Assembly (NCBI RefSeq): GCF_000150275.1
Contig: NW_002060945.1
Location: 5,384,123 to 5,448,122, forward strand
Direction: 5' to 3'
Source of the DNA: Trichoplax adhaerens
Taxonomy: Eukaryota > Placozoa > Uniplacotomia > Trichoplacea > Trichoplacidae
Length of the DNA: 64,000 nucleotides
Numbering within the stretch: position 1 is the stretch's first letter; each line of letters begins with the position of its first letter. Below the pieces are notes generated by a model. It was not told the origin of the DNA, searched no databases, and saw only the letters and a list, made by a program, of their open reading frames with translations. The translations under genes and the position numbers were made by a program. Positions 1 through 12,424 of this stretch are shown here, one piece after another.

Positions 1-2105
1 TAATCTGTGAGTATAGACATCATTCATTGAAGTTCTGTACAACTTCATTAAGAGGCTCTGTTTTTATACTGGTACTAATTATTAAATCAATTCTTCTCCT
101 GGTCATCAACATGAGGCACGCGTTATAAAATACTGTAAAATGCTGAGTTTGAAATTCAGGTTATGATCGGAAAAGGACCAAGGGCAATATTACGAGAATC
201 TTATCTAGCACAATAAATAAATTGTTTTTGAAAACAAATTGAACAATAAATTGTTGAAACTTTTTCTAACTGACTATTACTGTAATCGACTACATTAGAT
301 CATATGTCAAGAATCCTGACGTCAGAGTGCCATTCAAATCATCAAAATTTAATACGCTGTTTCTTGTAATAATTATATCGAAAGTAATAAATTATAATCA
401 TTCCTGCCAACACATGTATTGCTATCTAAATCCCGCAAAATGGACCTATAGACTGTGTGTACATCGTAAAGCGTGGTAAAATACTACATCATCGAGATTC
501 AATTAAATAAGTTTCGGAAATAAAATTGGTAGTGAAATGAGTCTAGACTCTCGGATGATTGACTGGTTAGTAAATTACGCCTATAATAATTATAATGAAA
601 CTATCGGTCTGTACTGGAGTTACTAGTTAGCGGATTACTGAACGTGCACCACAGTATCATAAGACACATCTGTGTACGAGAATTATACTTGTATACAGTG
701 CAAGTATTGTCATTTTACACAAAATCCTATTTAAATGAATAATGTTGGCTTTTAGACAAACAGTAAAATTTCATCTCATAGCGAGACAACGATAGCTATA
801 AGCGCAACAGTATAACCAGAGTAAGTAATACGTATACTGGATGATACTATAATATTCAATGATTGATTCCAAGATGATCAAGGGCATTCAAGGTACTGAA
901 GTAAAAGGTGAACTAGTCAACCAAAATATATCGTTGGACAAATGTATACGAGACTAATGTCGAAATATTACGCCCATTAATAGAATAAGTGGTTATTAAT
1001 AATGATAATAACAATACAAATCTTGAAAGTTTCTGAAACTACTACTGAGTCAATTATAAATAACGGATCACTATGAGAGTAGCTTGCGATTAAATATAAG
1101 GCTATCTAGTCAGAAAATTTCTGATTTCACCAATAAAGCAACTATAGCGTAAAGTATAACAGTACTGTATGATTAAACTACCGTAGAATTGAACTACAGT
1201 AGATCCATTATACGATGTTGAAATGAAAATAAAACTCAAAGTATACTTGTTTGGTTATGACGATGGCTTAATGGCGCGTGTATAAAAGTGATTGGTTTTC
1301 TTTTAACAGTATGCACGTCAATATGGAATCGTATTTTCGCTGCAAGAGTAAATCGGAATATATCGGTTGTCGGGTAGTAATGCATTAGTAATATCACGAA
1401 CTACTAACATAGTGGTATTTTAGTTTAGCTCATGGTCTATGACTTTAAAAATGATTAAAAATATACTTTCAACGAGAATCAATCTATAGTATTACTGCAA
1501 GAGAATACCTTCTATGACTGATCTACGCCTGATTTATCTTTCCTTTTTTAACTCCAAGCCTGATCGATCGAAGTGCAAGTTTGCTATACACATACGAGTA
1601 TTGATTTTTAATGTCGTTGGAATGTTCGGGTTTGGGATTGACCATGAAAGTCAATCTCGATGAATATCATATTGTACAATAATAGTACTACGTGATCAAG
1701 CAAGTACACGGAAGTTAGTATGGGTTCTCTTTTTTTCCTTTGTTTTACTTATCAAGTAAAATAAATGTAATAGCAAATCATTCAATACCAGTGTAAAAGA
1801 TCGACATGTTAGATCATGGAGTCTCTACCTTTGCCGACAAGTATTGCAATATTTTCGATTTATGAAAAATGGACATAAGCATCATCAGTACAATGTACGA
1901 GTACAGCATCGATGATGATTTCTAGGGTAAGAAGTAAGTTGCTACTTTAGCTGATACTCAATATTATCGATTGATCCATTTGTAGGAGTCCCTTCTGACT
2001 TTGAGTAATAAAAAGACTGTTGTTGAGACTTGGCTGTGGCGACGTAAGTGGTACATTGGCACAGAGGGAAAGGATTAAAGTAGTAATATCAAGCATTCAA
2101 CTTAC
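1..2105. other. Noncoding stretch downstream of the death-domain exon
   Basis: AT-rich sequence with no reading frame above about 60 codons and no recognisable protein match on either strand. The minus-strand exon at 2106-2424 ends in a strong splice donor that points into this stretch. It is therefore probably intron of that gene, with the remaining exons beyond the window or too short to recognise. No repeat array or RNA gene was seen. Confidence 0.5.
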
Positions 2106-2424
2106 AGTAGTTTAGTAATTCTTTACAGGCATCTTGATTTTCAATACTTGATAAGTAGGAAAACAATTCATCAACCGTCATCAATTGAGAACCATAATAA
2201 CGTAGTATTCCATAAGCAGGATCTGGAGATCGATGTAATTCGTTGAGTTGGGCATTACTTATTTGATACTTTTTTACAGCTTGGACGAGTACTTGCCAAT
2301 TGTGCTTGACATCATCAGTATTATCCAATATTGTGCATAATGGTTGCTTAATATGGTAAGGCATTTCATGAAGGAAATTGGGTTGATAATCATAGGTTGC
2401 ATTCCAGATACTTTGCAACTCCAT
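2106..2424 (-). CDS. First coding exon of an IRAK/Pelle-type death-domain protein (partial)
   Basis: The exon encodes about 106 residues. They resemble the N-terminal death domain of IRAK1/IRAK4/Pelle kinases, adaptors of Toll/IL-1 signalling. The family signature FLHEMP opens the domain (FLYEVP in human IRAK1). A central NWQVLVQAVKKY helix follows, and then the closing segment MTVDELFSYLSSIENQDA (TVGDLVDLL in IRAK4). The first ATG is at 2424; the frame is open further upstream without an ATG. The exon ends at a consensus donor (T|GTAAGT), so an apparent stop a few codons later is intronic. The kinase domain expected of an IRAK was not found in the remaining 2.1 kb, so the product could be a kinase continuing outside the window or a death-domain-only adaptor. 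The domain call is fairly secure; the full-length identity is not. Confidence 0.6.
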
Positions 2425-3116
2425 TTTGGATTGATCGGTAGTCCGTGAATGGTGGGGTAGTAAAGGAGGAGAAACTGGATTGAAAATGATCAAGTCTGTT
2501 GACTCAATCGATAACCACAGCAGAGGTAAACGATAGATCGGTTAAAAAGAATGCCGCGTTCAATGGTTAATTTCACAGGTTGAAAAGTACCTAATAGTAC
2601 AGTACGAAGTACATCCACTTGAATACAATCCTTTAGGCCTAAAACAATTTGAAGGCAACGTGAAAAGGAAACATCAAATGGCTCAAATTCTCCATTAAAC
2701 GTTTGTTATTTTGGCGTGTACGCCGTACAGTTTGATGCTTGTTTAATGCCTTTATAGGCTTGGCCACCCAATCTATTATACTGTACACGTCGTTTAGGAC
2801 TGAAAATCTCTATGGGAACTCACCGTATTGAAGGTATGTAGACTAAGTCACAAGCCGATTTGGCCCTACAACGACTACCTTGTTCATCTCGCATACATTG
2901 ATACTATCCCCAACCTCATGTATAGGCTACAGTAAACGCTGGGGTTGTTCCCTTCCGCATCCTTTGTGTTAATTGATTTTAATCGATGGAAAGTGATTTA
3001 TAGCGCCTGGTCATGTAGAAAATAACTGATTTTGTACGGCTTCTAGGCTTGACCAGGAACTGAAACAGAAAATCAAGTCCTATCGACAGCGGGCTTTATG
3101 TTGACCGCGTTGTCTT
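2425..3116. other. Intergenic stretch, no assigned gene
   Basis: Between the death-domain exon and the minisatellite. Around 2510-2705 both strands are open for roughly 40-68 codons, but neither frame has a start codon, clear splice borders on both sides or a recognisable domain. I see no gene that I can support here. The 5' end and promoter of the death-domain gene should lie in this stretch. Confidence 0.4.
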
Positions 3117-4007
3117 ACTTCCTTGATTGGGGAGCATCATCAGTAAATGTAAAATAATCGATATACAAGTTTTAGTAATAGTCATCCTCGTCGATGATAG
3201 ACGTGATAGAAATAGAATACATTGACTGTACTGTGCCAAGTATACTTCCTTGATTGGGGAGCATCATCTTTAAATGTAAAATAATCGATATACAAGTTTT
3301 AGTAATAGTCATCCTCGTCGATGATAGACGTTATACAGTAGAAATAGAATACATTGACTGTACTGTGCCAAGTATACTTCCTTGATTGGGGAGCATCATC
3401 TTTAAATGTAAAATAATCGGTATACAAGTTTTAGTAATATTCATCCTCGTCGATGATAGACGTTATACAGTAGAAATAGAATACATTGACTGTACTGTGC
3501 CAACTATACTTCCTTGATTGGGGAGTATCATCTTTAAATGTAAAATAATCGATATACAAGTTTTAGTAATAGTCATCCTCGTCGATGATAGACGAGATAG
3601 AAATAGAATACATTGACTGTACTGTGCCAAGTATACTTTCTTGATTGGGGAGCGTCATCTTTAAATGTAAAATAATCTATATACAAGTCTTAGTAATAGT
3701 CATCCTCGTCGATGATAGACGTAATAGAAATAGAATACATTGACTGTACTATGCTAAGTATACTTGATTTAGGAGCATCATCAGTAAATGTAAAATAATC
3801 TATAGACAAGTCTTAGTAACAGTCGTCCTCGTCGATGATAGACGTTGTAGAAATAGAATACATTGACTGTACTATGCCAAGTATACTTGATTTAGGAGCA
3901 TCATCAGTAAATGTAAAATAATCTATAGACAAGTCTTAGTAATAGTCGTCCTCGTCGATGATAGACGTTGTAGAAATAGAATACATTGACTGTACTATGC
4001 CAAGTAT
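3117..4007. repeat. Seven-copy tandem repeat (minisatellite), unit 123-132 bp
   Basis: Consecutive copies begin near 3117, 3244, 3376, 3508, 3635, 3762 and 3885. They share the opening TTCCTTGATTGGGGAGCATC (shortened in the last two copies), an internal GTCATCCTCGTCGATGATAG block and the closing GACTGTACTGTGCCAAGTAT. Copies differ by point changes and by a 5-bp presence/absence (ATACA) after the internal CGTC...GACG inverted repeat. That difference explains unit lengths of 127 versus 132 bp. The last copies are more diverged and slightly shorter, as expected at an array edge. Each unit can form a small hairpin (CGTC, loop GATGATA, GACG). The array carries no reading frame that continues through it. 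Confidence 0.93.
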
Positions 4008-4977
4008 ATCGTATCCGGTAAAGTGTTGAAGAGGTTGTGATGGAGACGTTAAAACCCCCTACGAGTAGAAATCGAATCAATAGTGGCCGATTGTAATACA
4101 ATGCAGATCAAAAGAGCCTCTACTGGGTGTGATGGAGATAAAATTACAACGCGTATTTCACAAGCTACGATCTTGCAAGTGTTGCTAAAACGGAGACGTA
4201 ATTTGAGTTTCAAGCAGTCACGTTTTCTACTCTAACTCTCTTACTACAGTAGTTTTTAAGACTGCAATAACACCAGCTATGATGGTAATTCAAATGACCG
4301 GTTTAACCGCTCAACACTACACCTGTTTACGGTTAAGTAAGAGTATTTCCCTTCAAACTCCCTGTCAAAGATACAGAAATAGTCAAAAAGTACACTTATT
4401 GTACAGCAATAACGCTACGCTTTCTCCTCATTGCAGAATTCTGTACAAGCTGCACAATCTCACAAAACTTGATTTGACAAAGTTTGTGAAATAGATAATT
4501 TTCGGCCAATTTATAATACACAAGGTTCTAGACAAAAACAGAAATCGATTATCTTTAGCGTCCATTGAATAAATTACCTTCCCATTCCTATTAATTAAAT
4601 AAATAAAATTGAAAGCATAAGTTCAACCATAACGACTATCGTTATTCCACTTGTGGTGGACTCTAATGTCGTAAGACCATAGAGTTAATATGCATAAAAG
4701 ACTCCTGACTCATGGACTGTACTGCACAGTACACTATACATTACTGTACGCCCAGTGTATTGTACTGCCATACTGTTTTATATACTATAATGGGACTGGT
4801 CTCTATAGAGACCGATGCTCGAAAAACCAGCAACAACTGCCAACTGCAGCCAGTGATTTAGATCAACGCGGTGCTCTTAAGTAGTAAACTATAAAATAAT
4901 AAAAGGCAAACTCAGCTATCCATCTTGACAGCAAGATATAGATATCGATAGCTCTAGTCTTAATAACTCCTTTAAAA
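4008..4977. other. Intergenic region upstream of DNAAF4
   Basis: Contains only short chance reading frames at 4279-4494 and 4690-4884 with no domain signal. Short GTAC/CAGTAC-rich palindromic stretches occur around 4715-4800. The DNAAF4 promoter should lie close to 4977, but I see no clear TATA or initiator element. Confidence 0.4.
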
Positions 4978-7435
4978 ATGCCTATTTTAGTCAAGGACTA
5001 TACATGGAAAGAGAGTGAAACTGCGGTTATTATCACTGTACCGTTAAAAGGTGTTAAAGCTAATAAAGTCGACGTCTTCAGCACTGATCAATACATAAAG
5101 GCACGTAAAATCTGCAACATTTCATTCATTGATTATATTCTTATATGTTAATGATGCTCGTAATCATCGTATGTACATCATTTCATAATCAACTAATCCT
5201 TATAATGATTAACTTAACCTTGGTTCTATGAAAGCTATAATATCAGTCTACTATTTTGTATTAAATGGAAATAATGAACCTAATCTAGTCTTCCTCAATG
5301 AAGTCATTAGAGGCATGATTGAAAAAGAGAGACGTAACTGCATACCGATATCGATATTTCGCATTATACCATATATGCGAATGCAGTTTATTAAGACAAA
5401 ATTATCGAACAGATATATGCTTAAATATGCTCAGACCTAGTACGCGTATAAATACCAAAAAGAATAGTCATGCAATTAATTTGGGGACTAATATTAAGCG
5501 TGAAATATCCGCTATAGAACCGCATTTAACCGATCTTGAATTGAGCTATTTAGTAAAAAATCATAAATATATTTCATTAAGCTTATACAAAAGAAAAAAT
5601 AAATTTACATCTGCTTTCATATGCGTATTCTCCTTTGTTAAAACCGTCGTATCTTCAATTCGAAATTATCTTTCAACAGGTGAGCTATCCTCCATACTTG
5701 TTTGAGATATACCTATTAGTACCTATAAATGAAGAAGTGAGTGGTTGCAAAGTTGGCGACGGAGCTGTTGTCTTTACTTTAGAAAAGTTAGAGCACATTG
5801 TATGGGGCAAATTAACAGAGGTTAATGAAAATGACAAGGAAGCATGGAAAGAATTACGTCAACATGCTGTAGAAAAAGCTCATGAAAAAGTAACAAAAGA
5901 TGAAGAAGAAAAGGCAAAGAAAAAACGAGAAGAACACCAAATGGCTATTAAACGACAGATTGAAGTAGATACTATGCACATTTTCTATATTGAACTATTA
6001 AAGTATCCTATAATATAATAGCCTTCCATTTAATCGATTTAATAACTATATTGTGATACATACATAGTTAGAAAGTGAAGAAAAGAAACGTGTTGAACAA
6101 GTGAAAGAAGCAGAGCGTCAAAGAACCACTGAAGAAATTGAATATTGGAAAGAAACAGACACATATCACTCTAAACAAGCTAGGAATGAAAAGAATTCAA
6201 GTAATAAATCAAATTTTAGGATTATGTCTATCCATAAATGAATTTTCATAATTTTCTTTATATACATGTATTTTTTCAAACTACACAACTATAATTAAAT
6301 TAAATGCTTACTTACATCACTCGCTGATCAATTTTAGTTTTTGAAGATAAAGACAAGATACCGTTACCTAGAAGTAGTGGATCGATTCAAGTCAAATTTA
6401 CTTCTCGAACATTTCCAACTGCTGCTCGGGAATCTAAAGCACAGGAAGAACAGGAGGTAACATTTAAAAAATAAGACTTTTATATGCTTTCAAGGTGAAT
6501 TTATACTTTGGTAACGTAGTTGAATGGTACTCATAAATTAATTTAATATGGTGATTAGTTAATTAATTAATATGATGATTTCATAATGTTTAGTGGCTGG
6601 ATAAAATAGCTGCTGCAAGAAGACCAAAAGGAGATGGAAGTGAGAATCCTGAAGAAAGTGATCCAATGTGGCTTAAAGATAAGGGAAGGTTGTATTGAGT
6701 CATTTGAATGTAATTCTTTTAAATCGCCTCATCTGATAAATCAGAATATTTATACTTGTTTATAATACATATATTCTTTCTAGTTCTCTATTCAAAGCTG
6801 GCGATTATGTTTCTGCAATAAATGCGTTCAATGAAGCAATTAGACTAGAACCAATTTTACCATCGTACGTTCAGTTATGAAATCGTCACTTAATGATATC
6901 GATTACTACACATTTGTAATGGTATTATGCTTGCGTTACTGAATAATTTTTACCTCTCATTGTTTTAGGTTATACTTAAATCGATCTGCGTGTTTTTTAA
7001 AGATTGGAGACTATCCGTATTGTATCGAAGATTGTTGCAAGGTTAGTACGTTTATCACGAGCCTATCATGAACTAGATAAGATCAATTCTTTGAGAATTA
7101 AATAGCATTTATTTGTTTTTAGGCTCTTGAAAGGCTGACTCCACCAGTGCCTGCTAACGCCGCACAGAGGTCAAAAGCCTACGTACGGCGTGGAACAGCT
7201 TACTTTAAGCTAGAGTTATATGTCGATGGTAACTCAAAATAACTTAAGCAGTTTGAAAACTTGTAGTCACAGTTCACCTCTTTGTCTATTTTCTTTATTT
7301 GTTATCATAGCTTTACAAGATTATGACCAAGCAATCAGCCTCGATCCTGACAATGAAGGCCTTAAACAGGATGCTGATATGATTAGAAAAATTATTCAGG
7401 GATCAAATCCATCAGACGAAGATACAGTCGAATGA
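4978..7435 (+). CDS. DNAAF4: Dynein axonemal assembly factor 4 (DYX1C1), 9 exons
   Basis: Exons: 4978-5100, 5680-5964, 6068-6200, 6338-6456, 6594-6688, 6784-6864, 6969-7041, 7123-7228, 7311-7435. They join in phase to 379 residues (human about 420). Domain order: an N-terminal CS (p23-like) domain beginning [20 protein letters not shown] and running through about residue 90, a charged Glu/Lys coiled coil at about 95-180, then three TPR repeats from about 240 to the end. Matches to the human protein are clear in all parts, for example [18 protein letters not shown] and [15 protein letters not shown]. The protein is a cytoplasmic co-chaperone (HSP90/HSP70 binding through the TPRs) that preassembles ciliary dynein arms. 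This fits an animal that glides on motile cilia. Intron 1 appears to use a GC donor (AAG|GCACGT), because only that junction gives the expected YIK|VSYPP reading. The gene is tail-to-tail with TUBGCP4, with 306 bp between the stop codons. Confidence 0.95.
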
Positions 7436-7741
7436 TGTTCCAACCAAATACTTGGTGCAGCTATTTGTATGCAATTACATACTGTACAGTAACTGTATAT
7501 TAATTATATAAAGTTTCTATAAATGCGTAGTTATTTAAATCTATAGCAGTTTGTAGTGCTTCATAATAGATATTACAAACGAAAATAAAATTTATATTAC
7601 AGTAATTTGCAATTACATAATTATCGTTAGTATAATATGACATTGTCTATTATACGTGAAAAATAACGTCATTTTGGTAATGTAAACTTTCAATGTTTAT
7701 CAAAGATGTTAGATAACACTTTTGTTACAGACAAGTAGCAG
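7436..7741. other. Convergent 3' intergenic region between DNAAF4 and TUBGCP4
   Basis: About 300 bp of AT-rich sequence holding both 3' ends. An AATAAA for DNAAF4 lies near 7583, about 150 bp past its stop. No other feature is seen. Confidence 0.6.
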
Positions 7742-10700
7742 TTATGAGAGACCTGTACTTGAGCTAAAGAATTTGTTAAAATCAATTCGTAACAACAATT
7801 GTGATAAATGCGGACTGGCTTGATGGCTTCTGACACTTGAAAGAATTTTTAATAATAGCGAAGTTTGACGTTCGAAACACTTGTAAGAGAAATATGAATA
7901 AAATGAATCAAAACAACAGTTGCAAATTTAATTGCAATATGAACTATAAAAATCGAGGTTACCTTTGATATTTCATCAAATTCTTCTGCGCTTGATTCTA
8001 ATACTTCGTCACTTTGGCGATTGACAAATGCACAAAATCGCTGACAAAGATTAAGAATTTCATCTAGGCAGTGTGACACCTAGTTTGTTTTAATGAATTC
8101 AACGCGATTATTACAGATTTCTCAATCATAACTAAATAGCTTTTATATAACAAGAATTAAAAGAATATGAAATTTTTTACCGGTTTCAACAGACGAAAAG
8201 ATTGCCCAACAAGAGCACTTATAAATTGATCATGAGCTATTCGAACGTGCTCAAAATCTTTCGTTGATTTTATTTTATCCATCAGGATAGTAAATTGCCC
8301 TTCTAAAACGTCAACCTATTGCAACAAATGTTACGGATATCACTTCATACTCTACTCTACGTTTTATCCGCTATATTGATAACATACTTGCAAATAGTAT
8401 TGCAGATTATCCACAAGAAAAGCCATATGATTTCTGAGATTCCAAATGTTGCGAAATTGAGTTTGTTCTTGCCATTCTTGTCGTTTCTGCATTTGCAATT
8501 TCCAACAGTGCTGAAGCTCAAGTTGTATTCTATTTACAGAAATCAGGAAACGAAATAGCACGTTGTACCTAAAGTTAAAAGACAGTAATTTCTGGTTGAG
8601 TATATCTTGCATATTTTAGCATAAAGGAGCCAAAAGATGTAATAGAAGGCTATCCTACTTTTCTAGAATGGGTTTAGTCAGTATGAGTTGAAGAGGCCAC
8701 TGAACATTATATTGTAAATTTAGACATGTCCAGCCACATTCTGCTTCCTCTCTATCACTCTCTTGCTGTTCTATTGGTATATCTACAATGATGTAAAGTC
8801 GTTAATTGATCTATTATACTTTGATGTATAGAATTAAGTGCGACATTTAATAGTAAATCTTAGAGCAAATCATCATCCTGCGTATTACAGACTTTTTTGC
8901 TCTACTTCCGGCTGAATAATTTTCAGGTGAAATTGGCTAAGAAAGTCTTCATCTGGTAATATAATCTATAATAATACATATAAAGTATGCAGTATATACG
9001 CGTATGTTAGGTGTAAGAGACTATTATATTGGCACTGCAATATATAAAGATAGTATGCGGTTACAAAAATAGATAGTCAACCTTATGAGCAGCTTGCTGA
9101 AAAGCAAGATTAAGATCTGCAATAGAAATGAAAGAGCTTTAGGTAAATATCTTGAACATGGACTACCAGCTAGAAATTTGTATACGATATATACTCTATG
9201 TACGAGCGTACGTGTGACCTGATTTGGATATGTTTACATGTATCTAATTTACCATGTTCTATGATCGTAGATGGAGGTTTCTTTAAAAAATCATTGCATT
9301 GATCGATAAAAGCTAAAAATAACTCTCCACGACCAAGTAGGAAAAATTCTTTTAGAATCTAAATTTTAAGAAATTACTCATATTTATTACACAAGGCTGA
9401 TGATGTAATGCTTGAAAGACGTATGTTGTTGCAATTAGCTATATGAATCTCTATTCTGGTTACCTTAAGATGATCTACAAGGTTAGCGTCATCTACTACG
9501 ATCCGCCATAGGCTCTAATTTTATGTAATATTAATTATACACATCGGCAATTAGTAAGATGCTGATTACAGTAACCAATATTCATGATTTACCTCTGCTA
9601 CAGTTGAGCGGATTTCGTCAATAACTTCTTCAAAAACACTCAGTGAAAATACTTGTTGTGAGCTTAAACTCTTCAATCTTACGATAATCTCATTCATCTT
9701 ATCTCCGTATATAGAGTTTAATTCTGAAGCAATATCAGTTAATGTGGAGAAACATTAATAAGTTGATTACATGAACTATCGCTACTAATCTAGAATCAAG
9801 TGATCGATTTACCTCCGTTATTAAGTAACGATAGCTCCCTAGCGTTTTCAAAAATACGGACCGATTCACCAATAAATACAATCTAGTGAACAGGATAAGA
9901 GGCTAAGAGCTCTATTGTATTATTTAGCCAACCGTTGTGCTATATTGCACTACCTAACAACACTGTTAATAAATATTCTTGCAATACATACTATGTATCA
10001 TCGTTTTCTGTACCTTATCTGCTATCCGTGGTGGAATGTGAGCTGGTAATACTTCAGATCTAAGTGTGTATCGAAGATATTTAAATTCCTTCATAATTCG
10101 TACAGATTCCTATTTAATGAAAACGGGTTCAGGTTATACGGAAACATAGTGATTGATAATGAGAAAGTAATAATGTCGTTTATTTAATGAAATAGAATAA
10201 AGAGTTTGCATTAGATTCCTACACTATCTACAATTTCAATTAATTCTTGACCAGAGGCGGTACTATGATCAAGGTTCGAGTCACTTTCATCTTGGTCCAA
10301 CGGCCTGGCTTGGCAAATGAAAAATTCTTCATAGCGATCAACAATGAATCCATGTAGTAGCCATGTCGATAGTTGTTTACACATTGCTTTATAGCAAGTA
10401 TTGATTATTCTGTATTTCAAATGGTACGTGCATATCGATTAATAAAACGGTATAAGCTTAGAGAAAATGAGGTTGAATGTTTTCAACATATAATATTAAG
10501 CCGTAAATAACATTACAGTAAGTCATATCAATGCTAATTAACCGTTGTTGATATACTACAATATGTATATTATTATATTATATTTTTACACGACTGTCTT
10601 CCTTTTTTAGTACATACATTTGGAGGCAATCTTCAACAGATTTAATTCCGCAGTTTTGCTGTTGATATAAAAGATCAAAGATCCGACAGCCATAGTACTG

Positions 10701-12424
10701 TAAATCGGCACAAACAGATAGTAACATAGTCAGATAACGGAGGATTGAATATAACTTCAGTATTATAGTCTTATTTAACGATAACTACAGTAATATCTAA
10801 GTCTCTATAGTAGAGATGATAACATAGAGTAAGATACGACTATAGGTACGACTATAGCAGCATAAAGAATACTTATTATTATTGATCAATCTTAAGGTGT
10901 ACCTCTAAACGATAGCAATACTGTATATAAATATCTTTTTCTCTAATATATATTTTAGTACTAAGTCTAATTAAAATTAGTTACTATTAATTATTATTAT
11001 AATTTTTAACAACTATGACATATATGACTGTATTACATGTTATGTTCACCTTGCCGGATGATAAATAACTTAATGTCTCAGCGAGTACGGGAAAAGTCAT
11101 TTGGTACTGTAGAAGGACGTTCAAGGTATCGCCAAAAGTAGGTAATAAAAGCAAAAAATTCGTAATTCGCTTAGTCAAATATAGGCTACTTACGTTTAGC
11201 CATAGCAATGTAGTGTATTCAACAATAAGATTTACTACGGATCTTAATTTTTGATCCATTGTCATGTTACAATAGTGTAGTCTTGTATTGTAGTAACCTC
11301 TTCAAGTTGATGTTGAAGGTAAGAGATAGGTAGGTGAGAATCCCTTAAAACCTGTTGATGAATAGTTTCGTTTAGGAAATGGCACGATATCACTAGGTCA
11401 CAGTACGTATTTAAAGCTATCAAAGATATTATCGTAATGCATGCTAGAACTTTTGAAGTCTACGTACTTCTTGTTCGATGACGAGTATTGCCTGACGATA
11501 AGGTTCTAGGACATTGTCTAAACCAACACAGAAGGCTGATAAGTAAACGCCCGAGCGGAGCTCATTAGGATCATCTTTTCTTTTTTCTAACAGATAGTTA
11601 TCAAGTTATTAGTTTAGCAATACAACGATTGAATATACTTTTACTCCTGAATGATTTTACAAGTAACATGGTACTACGCGTATGACTGTCATTACTCTCT
11701 CTCTCTATATATATGTACAAGCAGGGATCTGCGCAATGCAAAATGATTTGATATTATTCTTGAATCCGCGTATTTCTAGATATGACTTTAAGAGTAAGGT
11801 ATCTCACAGTCGATGACTTTTTGAGTCTTGTCTCTAACCTGCAATATTCCATAAATGCCTACTGGATGTACTTAGGTATTTGGTAGCAAAGGACTGAAAT
11901 TGATAGTAGTAATAACCTAGACGACATACTCGATTGATCAAATCGGCCTCACCACTATGGAGAAAGTCAAGATTGGGCAACACCTAGAAGCCATGATTGA
12001 ATTCAAGATAGCGTTAGAATTCAATATAATTTTGTGTTGGTGCAAATTGAATGAAGGATATCGTAAGATGAGCTAAAAAATAATCAGAAATACTTTAATA
12101 ACTTCTCATGATAAAATTATTATCCGATGAAATTTTAACTTTATCTACAACGCATAACAAGATACGGGAAAGTTATCTATCACTCTTTCGATTTATTGAA
12201 GTCAGTGAACGAGTGAAGCGAATGTTGACGTTGGCTTCATTTCCCGCCTTTCATTTAAACTATTTTCCTTCGTTTTGACAGTGGATACCGTCCATATCGA
12301 TGGACTTTGCTACCTAAAGGATGATATTTAATATGGTCAATTGATCTACCTTGAAAGTTTTACCATCATCGACAATAATACCGCCGGGATAACCAGAAAG
12401 AGCAAGTAAGATTTCGTGCAACAT
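7742..12424 (-). CDS. TUBGCP4: Gamma-tubulin complex component 4 (GCP4), 19 exons
   Basis: Exons, 5' to 3' on the minus strand: 12424-12350, 11983-11839, 11586-11468, 11351-11298, 11106-11050, 10697-10618, 10409-10232, 10109-10014, 9882-9813, 9723-9593, 9514-9464, 9358-9253, 9116-9082, 8965-8893, 8782-8659, 8568-8388, 8315-8181, 8079-7963, 7879-7742. They join in phase to about 654 residues (human about 666). The ends of exons 7 and 14 rest on weaker donors. The start MLHEILLALSGYPGG matches the conserved GCP4 N-terminus. Strong family segments include CKQLSTWLLHG, YEEFF, FIGESVRIFEN, FLLGRGELF, LQHCWKLQMQ and LRNHMAFLVDNLQYYLQV (GRIP2, gamma-tubulin binding). GCP4 is a core subunit of the gamma-tubulin ring complex that nucleates microtubules at centrosomes and basal bodies. 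It is head-to-head with TP53BP1, with 2.1 kb between the start codons. Confidence 0.96.

Noticed and set aside
2510-2705. Both strands open, including a minus frame of about 68 codons with LGLKDCIQVDVL
   Set aside because: No start codon, no convincing splice borders and no recognisable family. The two strands are equally open, so neither can be preferred.
5228-5705. Overlapping open frames of 70-128 codons inside DNAAF4 intron 1
   Set aside because: They run into the real exon 2 only by read-through from the intron. They have no domain match, and the spliced model gives an exact family match.
10265-10285. GGTTCGAGTC resembling a tRNA B box
   Set aside because: It lies within a TUBGCP4 exon, with no A box or cloverleaf around it.
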